Below are positions 7,500 through 16,047 of a stretch of 45,817 bases of DNA, in pieces. The notes under the pieces are model-generated. The model saw nothing but the letters and a program-made list of their open reading frames with translations. It made no database searches and had not been told where the DNA came from. Origin of the DNA: Hyphomicrobiales bacterium. Lineage in GTDB: Bacteria; Pseudomonadota; Alphaproteobacteria; Rhizobiales; Rhizobiaceae. Every line of letters begins with the position of its first letter. The first letter of the stretch is position 1. The translations under genes and the position numbers were made by a program. The stretch lies in contig UCIT01000025.1 of assembly GCA_900472625.1 (NCBI GenBank), positions 1-45,817 on the forward strand, given 5' to 3'.

Positions 7500-10400
7500 G
7501 TGGCGATCATGTTCGTCAGAGCGCAGGTGATCAACAGGGGAGCGGGACGCAGCATCGTCTCGGCCGCCGCCTATCGTCACCGCGCCCGGATGATGGATGA
7601 TCAGGCCGGAACCTCCTTCAGCTATCGTCGCGGCGCGGCCGAACTGAAGCATGAGGAGCTGGCGTTGCCGGATCAGGTTCCGGCTTGGCTGCGCACGGCA
7701 ATTGATGGCAAGACGGTCGCGGCGGCCAGCGAGGTGCTCTGGAATGCGGTAGACGCCTTCGAAACACGAGCCGACGCGCAGCTTGCCCGGGAGCTGATCA
7801 TTGCCCTGCCGGAAGAACTGACTCGGGCGGAAAACATCGCCCTGGTGCGGGAATTCGCCCGGGACAATCTGACTTCGAAGGGGATGATCGCCGATTGGGT
7901 CTATCACGACATGCAAGGCAATCCGCACATCCATCTGATGATGACGCTCAGGCCGCTGACGGAGGAGGGGTTTGGGCAAAAGAAGGTGCCGGTGCTTGGT
8001 GCCGACGGCGAGCCATTGCGCGTCGTCACGCCGGATCGGCCGAACGGCAAGATCGTCTACAAGCTTTGGGCCGGCGACAAGGAGACGATGAAAGGCTGGA
8101 AGATCGAGTGGGCGGAAACGGCCAATCGGCATCTGGCACTTGCCGGCCATGAGATCCGTCTCGATGGCCGCTCCTATGCCGAACAGGGGCTCGACGGCAT
8201 TGCTCAAAAGCATCTCGGACCGAAGAAGGCGGCACTCGCCCGCAAGGGGGTCGAGATGTATTTCGCACCGGCCGATCTGGCGCGCCGGCAGGAGATGGCC
8301 GACCGGCTTCTCGCCGATCCGGAACTGCTCCTGAAACAGCTCGGCAATGAACGCTCCACCTTCGATGAGAAGGACATTGCCAGGGCGCTGCATCGCTACG
8401 TCGATGATCCCAGCGATTTTGCAAACATTCGCGCGCGGCTGATGGCGTCCGACGATCTCGTGCTCTTGAAGCCGCAGCAGACAAACCGGCAGGCCGGCAA
8501 GGTTAGCGAGCCTGCGGTCTTCACCACCCGCGATATCCTGCGGCTCGAATTCGACATGGCGCAGTCGGCGGAAATCCTGTCGCAGCGCAAAGGTTTTAGC
8601 ATCGGCCAGGGCCGGATTGCAGCGGCGGTTCGTTCTGTCGAAACGGCTGACCCGGAAAAGTCGTTCACGCTCGATCGTGAACAGGTGGAGGCCGTCCGTC
8701 ACGTTACTGGCGACAATGGCATCGCAGCTGTTGTCGGTCTTGCCGGCGCGGGCAAGTCGACGCTGCTTGCTGCTGCTCGCGTCGCCTGGGAGAGCGAAAA
8801 TCACCGGGTCTTCGGTGCTGCACTTGCCGGTAAGGCGGCCGAAGGTCTGGAGGATAGTTCCGGCATCAAGTCACGTACACTCGCCTCCTGGGAGCTTGCC
8901 TGGGCGAATGGACGTGACCTTCTCGATCGCGGTGATGTCTTCGTTGTCGATGAGGCCGGAATGGTCTCGTCGCAGCAGATGGCGCGCATCCTTAAGACAG
9001 CAGAGGACGCGGGCGCGAAGGTGGTTCTGGTCGGCGACGCGATGCAGCTCCAGCCGATCCAGGCCGGTGCTGCCTTCCGGGCGATATCCGAACGGATAGG
9101 TTCTGCCGAATTGGCCGGTGTGCGTCGCCAGCGTCAAGAGTGGGCGCGTGAGGCCTCTCGTCTCTTCGCCCGTGGCAAGGTCGACGAAGCGCTGGATGCC
9201 TATGCACGCGAGCGACGGATTTTTTCGGCGGAGAGCCGGGCAGACGTCGTCGAGCGCATTGTCGCCGACTGGACCGATGCGCGCCGGGATCTCATCCGGA
9301 ACGCTGCCGACAGCGGACAGCCGGCCCGTTTGCGCGGTGACGAGCTACTCGTTCTCGCCCATACCAATGACGACGTGAAGCGGCTCAACGAGGCGCTGCG
9401 CAAGGTGATGAACGGTGACGGCGCGCTGACCGGCGCCCGCGACTTCCAGACTGAGCGCGGCGTGCGCGAATTCGCCGCCGGCGATCGCATCATCTTCCTC
9501 GAAAACGCTCGCTTCCTTGAACCGCGGGCCCGCAAGCTTGGACCACAATATGTGAAGAACGGTATGCTCGGCACGGTCGTTTCCACCGGCGACAATCGCG
9601 GCGATCCTCTGCTGTCGGTCCGTCTCGACAATGGCCGCGACGTCGTCATCAGCGAAGACAGCTATCGCAACATCGATCACGGCTATGCCGCCACGATCCA
9701 TAAGTCTCAAGGGTCGACCGTCGACCGGACCTTCGTGCTCGCCACCGGCATGATGGACCAGCATCTGACCTATGTGTCGATGACCCGTCATCGGGATCGG
9801 GCCGATCTCTATGCGGCGCGGGAGGATTTTCAGCCGAAGCCGGAATGGGGTGGAAGATCCGGTGTCGATCATGCCGCCGGCGTCACGGGCAAGCTCGTGG
9901 AAACCGGTCTTGCGAAATTCCGGCCAAATGATGAAGACGCGGACGAAAGCCCCTATGCCGATGTCAGGACCGACTACGGAGCAGTCCATCGTCTCTGGGG
10001 CGTGAGCCTGCCGAAGGCGCTGGAAGAGGGCGGCGTCTCGGAGGGTGACACCGTGACCCTGCGCAAGGACGGCGTTGAACGGGTCACGGTCACCGTGCCT
10101 ATCGTCGATGAGAACACGGGGAATAAGCGTTTCGAGGAACGGACAGTCGACCGGAACGTCTGGACGGCGGAACTGAAGGAGACCGCCGATGTCCGTCACG
10201 CGCGGATCGAGCGCGAGAGCCACCGGCCGGAACTGTTCAAACAGCTGGTCGAGCGGCTTGGCCGAACAGGCGCGAAGACTACGACACTCGATTTCGAGAG
10301 CGAGGCCGGCTACCAGGCGCATGCCCGCGATTTTGCCCGGCGCCGTGGCATCGACTTGGCTGCCGGGATCGCGGCCGGGATGGAAGAGGGCGCGGGGCGG

Positions 10401-12119
10401 CGGCTGGTGTGGCTTGCCGAGAAGCGTGAGCAGGTGGCGAAGCTTTGGGAGCGGGCGAGCGTGGCGCTCGGCTTTGCGATCGAACGCGAAAAGCGCGTGT
10501 CCTATAATGAAGAGCGCGCCGAGACCCTCGTGGCAAAAATCCCGTCGAACCGAAAATATCTGATTTCGCCGACGACATTGTTCTCCCGAAGCGTCGACGA
10601 GGAGGCACGCCGCGCCCAGCTGGCCTCGGATCGCTGGAAGGAGCGGGACGCAATCCTCCGGCCGGTTCTGCAGAAGATCTATCGCGATCCCGATCGCGCG
10701 CTTGCCAGACTGAATGCGCTTGCCTCCGATGCCCGGATCGAGCCGCGCAAGCTCGCCGATGATCTTGCGACGAAGCCGCAGCGTCTCGGTCGCTTGCGGG
10801 GATTGGAGCTTCTGGTCGACGGCCGCGCGGCCCGCACCGAGCGCGATGCGGCGATTTCCGCGCTGTCGGAACTGCTGCCGCTGGCGCGTGCCCATGGAAC
10901 AGAGTTCCGCCGCCAGGCCGAACGCTTTGGCATTCGTGAGGAACAACGCCGCGCGCACATGTCCTTGTCGGTTCCCGCGCTGTCGAAACCGGCAATGGCG
11001 CGCCTCGTCGAGATCGAAGCCGTGCGGGAGCGCGGCGGCCAGGACGCCTACAAGACGGCCTTCACCTATGCCGTCGCAGATCGTCTGCTGGTCCAGGAGG
11101 TCAAGGCGGTCAACGACGCACTGACCGGCCGCTTCGGATGGTCGGCCTTCACGCAGAAGGCAGATACCACAGCAGAGCGAAACATGGTCGAACGCATGCC
11201 GGAGGATCTCGCTCCTGACCGTCGCGAGAAACTGACGCGACTGTTTGCGGTCGTGCGCCGCTTTGCCGAGGAACAGGATCTTGCCGAGAGGAAGGATCGC
11301 TCGAAGGTCGTGGCGGGCGCCAGCGTCGAGCCAGGAAAGGAGACGATGCCCGTGTTGCCGATGCTCGCCGCCGTGACGGAGTTCAAAACGCCTGTCGAGG
11401 ACGAGGCACGGGAGCGGGCGAGGGCCGTTGCTCACTACGGTCACAATCGCGCGGCTCTTATAGAGACGGCAGCGCGTCTCTGGCGCGACCCCGCCGGCAC
11501 TGTTGCCAAGATCGAGGCCCTGGTCGTGAAGGGCTTCGCGGGCGACCGGATCGCTGCAGCCGTCGCCAACGATCCCGCAGCCTATGGTGCCTTGCGCGGC
11601 TCCGATCGCATCATGGACAGATTGCTGGGGGTCGGGCGCGAGCGAAAGGACGCGCTTCAGGCTCTTCCGGAGGCTGGAAGCCGCGTCCGGTCGCTGGGTG
11701 CCTCCTATGCCACGGCTCTCGACGCCGAGACACAGGCGATTACCGAGGAGCGCCGGCGCATGAGCGTTGCCATTCCGGGCCTGTCAGTTTCTGCCGAAGA
11801 GGCGTTGCGAGAACTCTCAGCGGCGATGAAGAAAAAGGATGCCAAGCTCGAAGTCACCGCTGGCTCGCTCGATCCCGCTATCCGCCGGGAGTTCGTCGGG
11901 GTCAGTCGGGCGCTTGATGATCGCTTCGGCCGAAACGCCCTTCTGCGCGGTGAGAAGGACGTCATCAATCGCGTAGCGCCGGCGCAACGCCGTGCGTTCG
12001 AGGCCATGCAAGAACGGCTGAAGATCGTGCAGCAGACTGTCCGCATGCAGGCCAGCCAGGAAGTCGTGGCTGAACGCCAACGGCGGGTTCTCGACCGCGC
12101 CCGGGGCGTGATCCGCTGA
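7500..12119 (+). CDS. traA: TraA: MobQ relaxase, RecD-like helicase and two BID-type modules
   Basis: A 1,539-aa protein. The start is GTG at 7500, 6 nt after GGAG; the open frame further upstream would run through oriT, and ATG 7509 is the alternative. The N-terminal relaxase (about 1-220) has Y25 in 'AAAYRHRARM' and the metal-binding histidines H143/H145 in 'NPHIHLMM'. The helicase part has Walker A 'GLAGAGKST' at 413-421 and 'DEAGMVSS' after it. It nicks oriT and unwinds the transferred strand. Two similar C-terminal regions (about 1050-1155 and 1315-1430) have the BID pattern of an 'L...(Y/W)RDP' helix, 'LGRLRG' or 'YGALRG', then 'VPALS' or 'IPGLS'. BID domains in alphaproteobacterial TraA relaxases are known secretion signals. 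The tail is rich in arginine. Confidence 0.95.
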   Translation: MAIMFVRAQVINRGAGRSIVSAAAYRHRARMMDDQAGTSFSYRRGAAELKHEELALPDQVPAWLRTAIDGKTVAAASEVLWNAVDAFETRADAQLARELIIALPEELTRAENIALVREFARDNLTSKGMIADWVYHDMQGNPHIHLMMTLRPLTEEGFGQKKVPVLGADGEPLRVVTPDRPNGKIVYKLWAGDKETMKGWKIEWAETANRHLALAGHEIRLDGRSYAEQGLDGIAQKHLGPKKAALARKGVEMYFAPADLARRQEMADRLLADPELLLKQLGNERSTFDEKDIARALHRYVDDPSDFANIRARLMASDDLVLLKPQQTNRQAGKVSEPAVFTTRDILRLEFDMAQSAEILSQRKGFSIGQGRIAAAVRSVETADPEKSFTLDREQVEAVRHVTGDNGIAAVVGLAGAGKSTLLAAARVAWESENHRVFGAALAGKAAEGLEDSSGIKSRTLASWELAWANGRDLLDRGDVFVVDEAGMVSSQQMARILKTAEDAGAKVVLVGDAMQLQPIQAGAAFRAISERIGSAELAGVRRQRQEWAREASRLFARGKVDEALDAYARERRIFSAESRADVVERIVADWTDARRDLIRNAADSGQPARLRGDELLVLAHTNDDVKRLNEALRKVMNGDGALTGARDFQTERGVREFAAGDRIIFLENARFLEPRARKLGPQYVKNGMLGTVVSTGDNRGDPLLSVRLDNGRDVVISEDSYRNIDHGYAATIHKSQGSTVDRTFVLATGMMDQHLTYVSMTRHRDRADLYAAREDFQPKPEWGGRSGVDHAAGVTGKLVETGLAKFRPNDEDADESPYADVRTDYGAVHRLWGVSLPKALEEGGVSEGDTVTLRKDGVERVTVTVPIVDENTGNKRFEERTVDRNVWTAELKETADVRHARIERESHRPELFKQLVERLGRTGAKTTTLDFESEAGYQAHARDFARRRGIDLAAGIAAGMEEGAGRRLVWLAEKREQVAKLWERASVALGFAIEREKRVSYNEERAETLVAKIPSNRKYLISPTTLFSRSVDEEARRAQLASDRWKERDAILRPVLQKIYRDPDRALARLNALASDARIEPRKLADDLATKPQRLGRLRGLELLVDGRAARTERDAAISALSELLPLARAHGTEFRRQAERFGIREEQRRAHMSLSVPALSKPAMARLVEIEAVRERGGQDAYKTAFTYAVADRLLVQEVKAVNDALTGRFGWSAFTQKADTTAERNMVERMPEDLAPDRREKLTRLFAVVRRFAEEQDLAERKDRSKVVAGASVEPGKETMPVLPMLAAVTEFKTPVEDEARERARAVAHYGHNRAALIETAARLWRDPAGTVAKIEALVVKGFAGDRIAAAVANDPAAYGALRGSDRIMDRLLGVGRERKDALQALPEAGSRVRSLGASYATALDAETQAITEERRRMSVAIPGLSVSAEEALRELSAAMKKKDAKLEVTAGSLDPAIRREFVGVSRALDDRFGRNALLRGEKDVINRVAPAQRRAFEAMQERLKIVQQTVRMQASQEVVAERQRRVLDRARGVIR

Positions 12120-12163
12120 ACATTTTTGAAGAACGACTTTGAACAAACGACAAGGAGATCAAA

Positions 12164-12433
12164 ATGGCTGAACAGGAAATTTCTTACGACGCGATCCTCC
12201 GCACCGAGATCGCCATCGAGATCCTCAACCAGGCGCGCGCTATTGTCACGGCCCGCGTCTATGAGCTCGAAGGGGCGGATCCCGAGGCGGCGGAAGCGCT
12301 GCGGCTTCGGCGCCGCGAACTTATCGCCGTTCAGAACAGCGTTGCTGTTGCCGATCGCCAAACCGTCGAAACCCTGATCGCGCTCTGGGGCCCGCGCGTC
12401 AAGGACGAAGCCCGGTTCTGGGCGGAGTTCTGA
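12164..12433 (+). CDS. 89-aa protein, possible antitoxin or chaperone of the zeta protein
   Basis: A small, predicted all-helical acidic protein ('EIAIEILNQARAIVTARVYEL', 'ALRLRRRELIAVQ', ending 'DEARFWAEF'). The ATG at 12164 follows AAGGAG. The stop is only 2 bp before the zeta ATG, and the gene is 44 bp after traA, so the three are likely one transcript. Zeta toxins are normally paired with a small three-helix epsilon-type antitoxin encoded just upstream. Position, size and helical content fit, but I see no direct sequence match to epsilon or PezA, so the role is inference. A secretion chaperone is an alternative. Confidence 0.75.
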   Translation: MAEQEISYDAILRTEIAIEILNQARAIVTARVYELEGADPEAAEALRLRRRELIAVQNSVAVADRQTVETLIALWGPRVKDEARFWAEF

Positions 12434-12435
12434 TC

Positions 12436-14931
12436 ATGGCGGATGGTCAGGAATCCGGCCCGCTCTCGCTGGAGAGGAACGAGAGCATTTTCCGCAACGA
12501 CATTCTGCCCGACTATCTGCCGGACGGTACCGGCCGGGCAGGGCGACCCCGCCTTATCCTGCTCGGCGGCCAGCCGGGAGCCGGCAAAACCGCGGTGCTG
12601 ATTGCGAGCCACGCCGAACTCGATAGATCGGGGCCTACGATCCGTATCGTGGGCGACGATCTGCGCTCCTATCATCCGCAATTCCTGGCGTTCCAAAGAC
12701 GGGATCCAGAAACTGCCTCTCAGTTCACCCAGGCCGACGCCGGCCGCTGGACGGAAAAGCTCCTGGTCGCGGCCACGGAGCGCAACGTCAACATCGTCTT
12801 TGAGACGACCATGCGGACGCCGGAGAATGTCGCCAGGATTGTCGGCATTGCCCGTGCCGCCGGCTATGACGTCGAGGCCCGGGCGGTCGCCGTCAATCCA
12901 CGGCTCAGCTGGCAGGGGAACCATTATCGCCATTATCGCTTCGAGGAGATGCTGCGCGCTGGCGATGCGGCGCGAATCCCACCGCAGCATGTCCACGACG
13001 CTGCGGTCACCGGGTTGCGCGTCAGCCTCGAGAAGCTTGAGAGTGAGAACCTGGTCGATCGCGTTCAGCTCAGGACGCGCGGTGGGACAATCCTTTACGA
13101 CAACGAGCAACGTGGGGGCGCATGGTCGCAGCCACCCCACGCAAGGTTGGCGCTCGAACGCGAGCAATCGCGACCGATGACGGCGGGGGAGCTGCAGCGG
13201 TTCTCCGACGACTGGAACCACGTTCTCGCGCGAATGGAGGAACGGCGGGTGCCGGACGATCGCATCGCCGCCGTCAGGGCGCGCGCCGTCGAGGACGTGC
13301 AGCACCTGCTGGCCCAGCGTCGCGATGCTGACAGCGACAATGGCCAAAAGCGGGGGCGATCGATCTTTCAGAATCGCGCCGATGCGCTCCGCCTGTTCGT
13401 GGAGCTGTATGACAATGCGCTGCGGGATGCCGAGCGTCGGCCGATTGGCAATATTGAAGCTCATGCGGTCGGCCGACTGTCACAGAGCTACATGGCGCTG
13501 AAACTGGTTGAAGCCGCCCGAGACCTCGGCCTCTTGCCTGATAACGCGACCATCGTATCGACGCGGGCAATGGTCCAAGATAAGCACGGCGCCCGCGAGT
13601 TCCCGGCGGCGCATCGATTGCCAGCGGATCTTGCGGTCGAAATGCCGAATGGGTTTCGCCGACGGCTAACGGAGGGCTTTGATGTCGCGCTGAATCAGAC
13701 CGCCATTGATCGGGACATCTTTGGCCAAACCGATCGTCTGTCTCGCCTGGCGAATGTTGTGGACTCCTGGCTGGAGGTGGCCGGGATGCGCAAGACGCTT
13801 GCTCATGCCGCCAACGTCGTCGCTTCCGGCATGTCAGCAGACGCGGCCATGTCCGGCGTCGTGGAGCCGGGATATGCGACGGCAATTGCCCAGGCGCGCG
13901 GTCGACTTGAGCGCAACATGACCATTGCCGAGCGTTCCGTGATGGCGGCCATGATCGTGGATGAAAGAGGCGAGCCGCTCCGTGCGCTGCGCGACGAGCT
14001 TCGGCTACGGACCGCTAATCTGGAAATCCGGGCACGAGCCAAAACCATGATGGAGGCAATTCTGACCGAAACGGCGCGGCATATCCGCCTCGATGCCGAA
14101 GGACGACGTGAAGCCGGCGCGCTTGTTCGTGGTATTGTCGACAACGAGCGTAATCTTGGAACGAGCCGGACCCAGGAGAGGAGTGCGGTTCGATCCGACG
14201 TCCTCGTTCCGGCGCGGAATCTGCCGGATCTGACCGAGAGCGAAATCGCCGATCGGCTTGGTGCGTCTTCGCGGCTTGCCGACAAGCGCGCCGAGATCGA
14301 CAATCTGTCCCGGATGGTGTTCGGCAACAGCCAGGTGGTTTCGGCCTCTGTCGCTCGAATCTCTGGTGCGCAGAGCGGCGGTGCCGCCGGCGATGATGTG
14401 CGCGAGGGTCGCCTCGGCGAGATGGCGGGCGACGGGCGCACATGGTTAAAGGGACCAAGTCCGGTCCGCCAGACGGCTGAGGCCCACGCTCCGCGGCTCG
14501 CGGCGGCGTTGGCGGATTATGGGATGGCAGTGGATTTCGAGCGGCATCAGATCAGCCTTCGCCACCGCGAGGAGCAGGCGCGACACAGGGTGGTGGTTCC
14601 CATGCCATCGAAAGAACTTACCGCCCTGATGTCGGGAAGTGACCAGGAACAGGTGCGTCGCTTGAATGCGGATCCAAGCCTCCGTCGTGAGCTCGACAAG
14701 CTGACCCTGGCGATGACCAAACGTCTCTCCTCGGCGGATCGAGCTGACCTGAAAGCGGGAAATGTCATCAGGTTAGGCTGTTCCCTCGGGATAACGCCCG
14801 AGCAGGCTGCTTCCCTTAAGCTCGTTGAGGACCGCGCCGGCGCTCTGCGGGACCGGTCCCTTCGACAGACGCGCCAGATTGTGAGCACCCCCCAACTCGG
14901 GATACGACGCCGACCCGAGCAATTGGTTTGA
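12436..14931 (+). CDS. zeta-toxin family kinase with a C-terminal BID-like module
   Basis: An 831-aa protein, far longer than a plain zeta toxin (about 250-290 aa). Residues about 20-235 form a zeta/PezT-like P-loop kinase: Walker A 'GGQPGAGKT' at 44-52, 'VGDDLRSYHPQF' near 72-83, and 'FETTMRTPEN' after it. Zeta toxins phosphorylate UDP-N-acetylglucosamine and block wall synthesis. Residues 300-600 are helical and unassigned. Residues about 615-725 resemble the TraA BID regions: helix 'LSRMVFGNSQVV', a 'LGEM...WLKG' segment, then 'VVVPMPSKEL'. The last 30 residues are arginine-rich, as in BID tails. The gene follows an 89-aa protein and traA and converges on luxRI. I infer a toxin carried through the conjugation channel; the zeta assignment is firm, the BID assignment is by eye. 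Confidence 0.85.
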   Translation: MADGQESGPLSLERNESIFRNDILPDYLPDGTGRAGRPRLILLGGQPGAGKTAVLIASHAELDRSGPTIRIVGDDLRSYHPQFLAFQRRDPETASQFTQADAGRWTEKLLVAATERNVNIVFETTMRTPENVARIVGIARAAGYDVEARAVAVNPRLSWQGNHYRHYRFEEMLRAGDAARIPPQHVHDAAVTGLRVSLEKLESENLVDRVQLRTRGGTILYDNEQRGGAWSQPPHARLALEREQSRPMTAGELQRFSDDWNHVLARMEERRVPDDRIAAVRARAVEDVQHLLAQRRDADSDNGQKRGRSIFQNRADALRLFVELYDNALRDAERRPIGNIEAHAVGRLSQSYMALKLVEAARDLGLLPDNATIVSTRAMVQDKHGAREFPAAHRLPADLAVEMPNGFRRRLTEGFDVALNQTAIDRDIFGQTDRLSRLANVVDSWLEVAGMRKTLAHAANVVASGMSADAAMSGVVEPGYATAIAQARGRLERNMTIAERSVMAAMIVDERGEPLRALRDELRLRTANLEIRARAKTMMEAILTETARHIRLDAEGRREAGALVRGIVDNERNLGTSRTQERSAVRSDVLVPARNLPDLTESEIADRLGASSRLADKRAEIDNLSRMVFGNSQVVSASVARISGAQSGGAAGDDVREGRLGEMAGDGRTWLKGPSPVRQTAEAHAPRLAAALADYGMAVDFERHQISLRHREEQARHRVVVPMPSKELTALMSGSDQEQVRRLNADPSLRRELDKLTLAMTKRLSSADRADLKAGNVIRLGCSLGITPEQAASLKLVEDRAGALRDRSLRQTRQIVSTPQLGIRRRPEQLV

Positions 14932-14947
14932 CCAGGCTCGCGCCCGT

Positions 14948-15295
14948 TTAGCAGCGACGCATACGGCCCGCCCGCCGACCGAGCACATCGAACAGCTCGT
15001 CGCCAGCCGGATGCCATTCCAGGTTACCAGTCCGATCGGTTGAGAGCTGCGACAGGGCTACCTGCAGCAGGGACCGGATCCCGAAGAATGTTGCGAGATC
15101 CTCAGCCTCCACGCGAAGGTGGAGACCGCAAACTTTCGGCTTGATGATGGCCCTGCCGTCGCCAAAGTCGAGAACTCTGTCGGTGCGATTAATCTCGATC
15201 GAAAGAGCGCAATCGCGCAGCGATCGGCATAGCGCCTCAGCGATCCGGTCCGCATCTGCGACCCAGACAACCGTTTCGGAAATGTGTTTGGTCAT
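14948..15295 (-). CDS. DUF2218-like protein
   Basis: A 115-aa protein starting 'MTKHISETVVWVADADRIAEALCRSL', with a core 'GLHLRVEAEDLATFFGIRSLLQVALSQL' and 'LEWHP'. This pattern resembles DUF2218, a small two-layer fold of unknown function. The ATG has GGAAG 5 nt upstream and the gene begins 21 bp after the LuxI-type gene stop, so it is probably the last gene of a luxR-luxI operon. It ends 16 bp from the convergent zeta gene. A role in signal handling would be a guess. Confidence 0.7.
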   Translation of the reverse strand: MTKHISETVVWVADADRIAEALCRSLRDCALSIEINRTDRVLDFGDGRAIIKPKVCGLHLRVEAEDLATFFGIRSLLQVALSQLSTDRTGNLEWHPAGDELFDVLGRRAGRMRRC

Positions 15296-15316
15296 GAGAA
15301 CTTCCAGGTCACTTGT

Positions 15317-15982
15317 TCAGGCGAATTGCAATGCCGGAGCAGAGGCGACGCGCGACGGAAACGCTGGCCGGTGATAAAGTGCCTCGTTCATCTGGAGTCT
15401 GGCGCGCATGGCACCGAGAACGCGGTGGGAAACCTCGAACGCGCCGCAGCAGACCGGGTGACGGCCATAGCCGTCGGAACGGCCGAGTTCATCGAGTTCG
15501 GCGCCAGCCTTTTGATAAACACGCCGCATGTGCGGCTCGTAGTTCGAGATCATTGTGTGGATGCCATTGGCAAGCGCCGCTTCGCACAAGGCGAGAAGCA
15601 GCAAGCAAAATGCCCGATCCGGCCGCATGTCAGGGAAATCTCGATCGATCGCACCCTCATCGATGCACATCCGCGTGCCTTCCCAGATGCCAGGCGCGAT
15701 CAGGTCGCACACATCGGGAAATGTTTCGCGGAAGACGTCATAGAGGAGTGTCGGACCAGTCGTCGGCATGAGCCGAACCGAGCCATAAAGCTGCCTTCGA
15801 TCTTCATCGCACCACAGCAGATAAGCAGGGTGGAGTTCGTCATAGCGATCCCGCTCGCGATGGCCGGATACGGACACGTCCCAGCCGAGCCGGTCTGCGA
15901 ACACTCTTTTCCTCAGCCGGAACGACTGATCGAGCAGTTCGATATATTTGTCATATTCGTGTGCTTGAATAAGGAGATACAT
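15317..15982 (-). CDS. LuxI-family acyl-homoserine-lactone synthase
   Basis: A 221-aa autoinducer synthase. The conserved LuxI residues are present: R24, F28 and W34 in 'RLRKRVFADRLGW', D45 and D48 in 'RDRYDE', the arginine in 'LYGSVRLMP', and E/R in 'WEGTRMCID'. It makes acyl-homoserine lactones from S-adenosylmethionine and an acyl carrier; the acyl chain cannot be predicted. It follows the luxR-type gene by 65 bp in the same direction, so the two are likely co-transcribed. Its position beside the transfer genes suggests control of conjugation by cell density, as for traI of Ti plasmids, though it is not next to trb genes here. Confidence 0.95.
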   Translation of the reverse strand: MYLLIQAHEYDKYIELLDQSFRLRKRVFADRLGWDVSVSGHRERDRYDELHPAYLLWCDEDRRQLYGSVRLMPTTGPTLLYDVFRETFPDVCDLIAPGIWEGTRMCIDEGAIDRDFPDMRPDRAFCLLLLALCEAALANGIHTMISNYEPHMRRVYQKAGAELDELGRSDGYGRHPVCCGAFEVSHRVLGAMRARLQMNEALYHRPAFPSRVASAPALQFA

Positions 15983-16047
15983 GCTTGCCTCGCATATTGA
16001 TCGAGGCCAGCGTGACCCAGGATGCGCGCGCGTGAAATATTCGGGGT

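Noticed and set aside
7497..8804. 435-codon minus-strand frame opposite the start of traA
   Set aside because: Antisense shadow with no start signal or domain.
9345..11444. Very long open frame (699 codons) on the minus strand inside traA
   Set aside because: It is a shadow of the GC-rich traA gene: no ribosome-binding site, arginine/histidine-rich composition and no recognisable domain, while the plus-strand frame has relaxase and helicase motifs.
12331..13464. 377-codon minus-strand frame opposite the 89-aa and zeta genes
   Set aside because: Antisense shadow; the zeta Walker A and other kinase motifs are on the plus strand.
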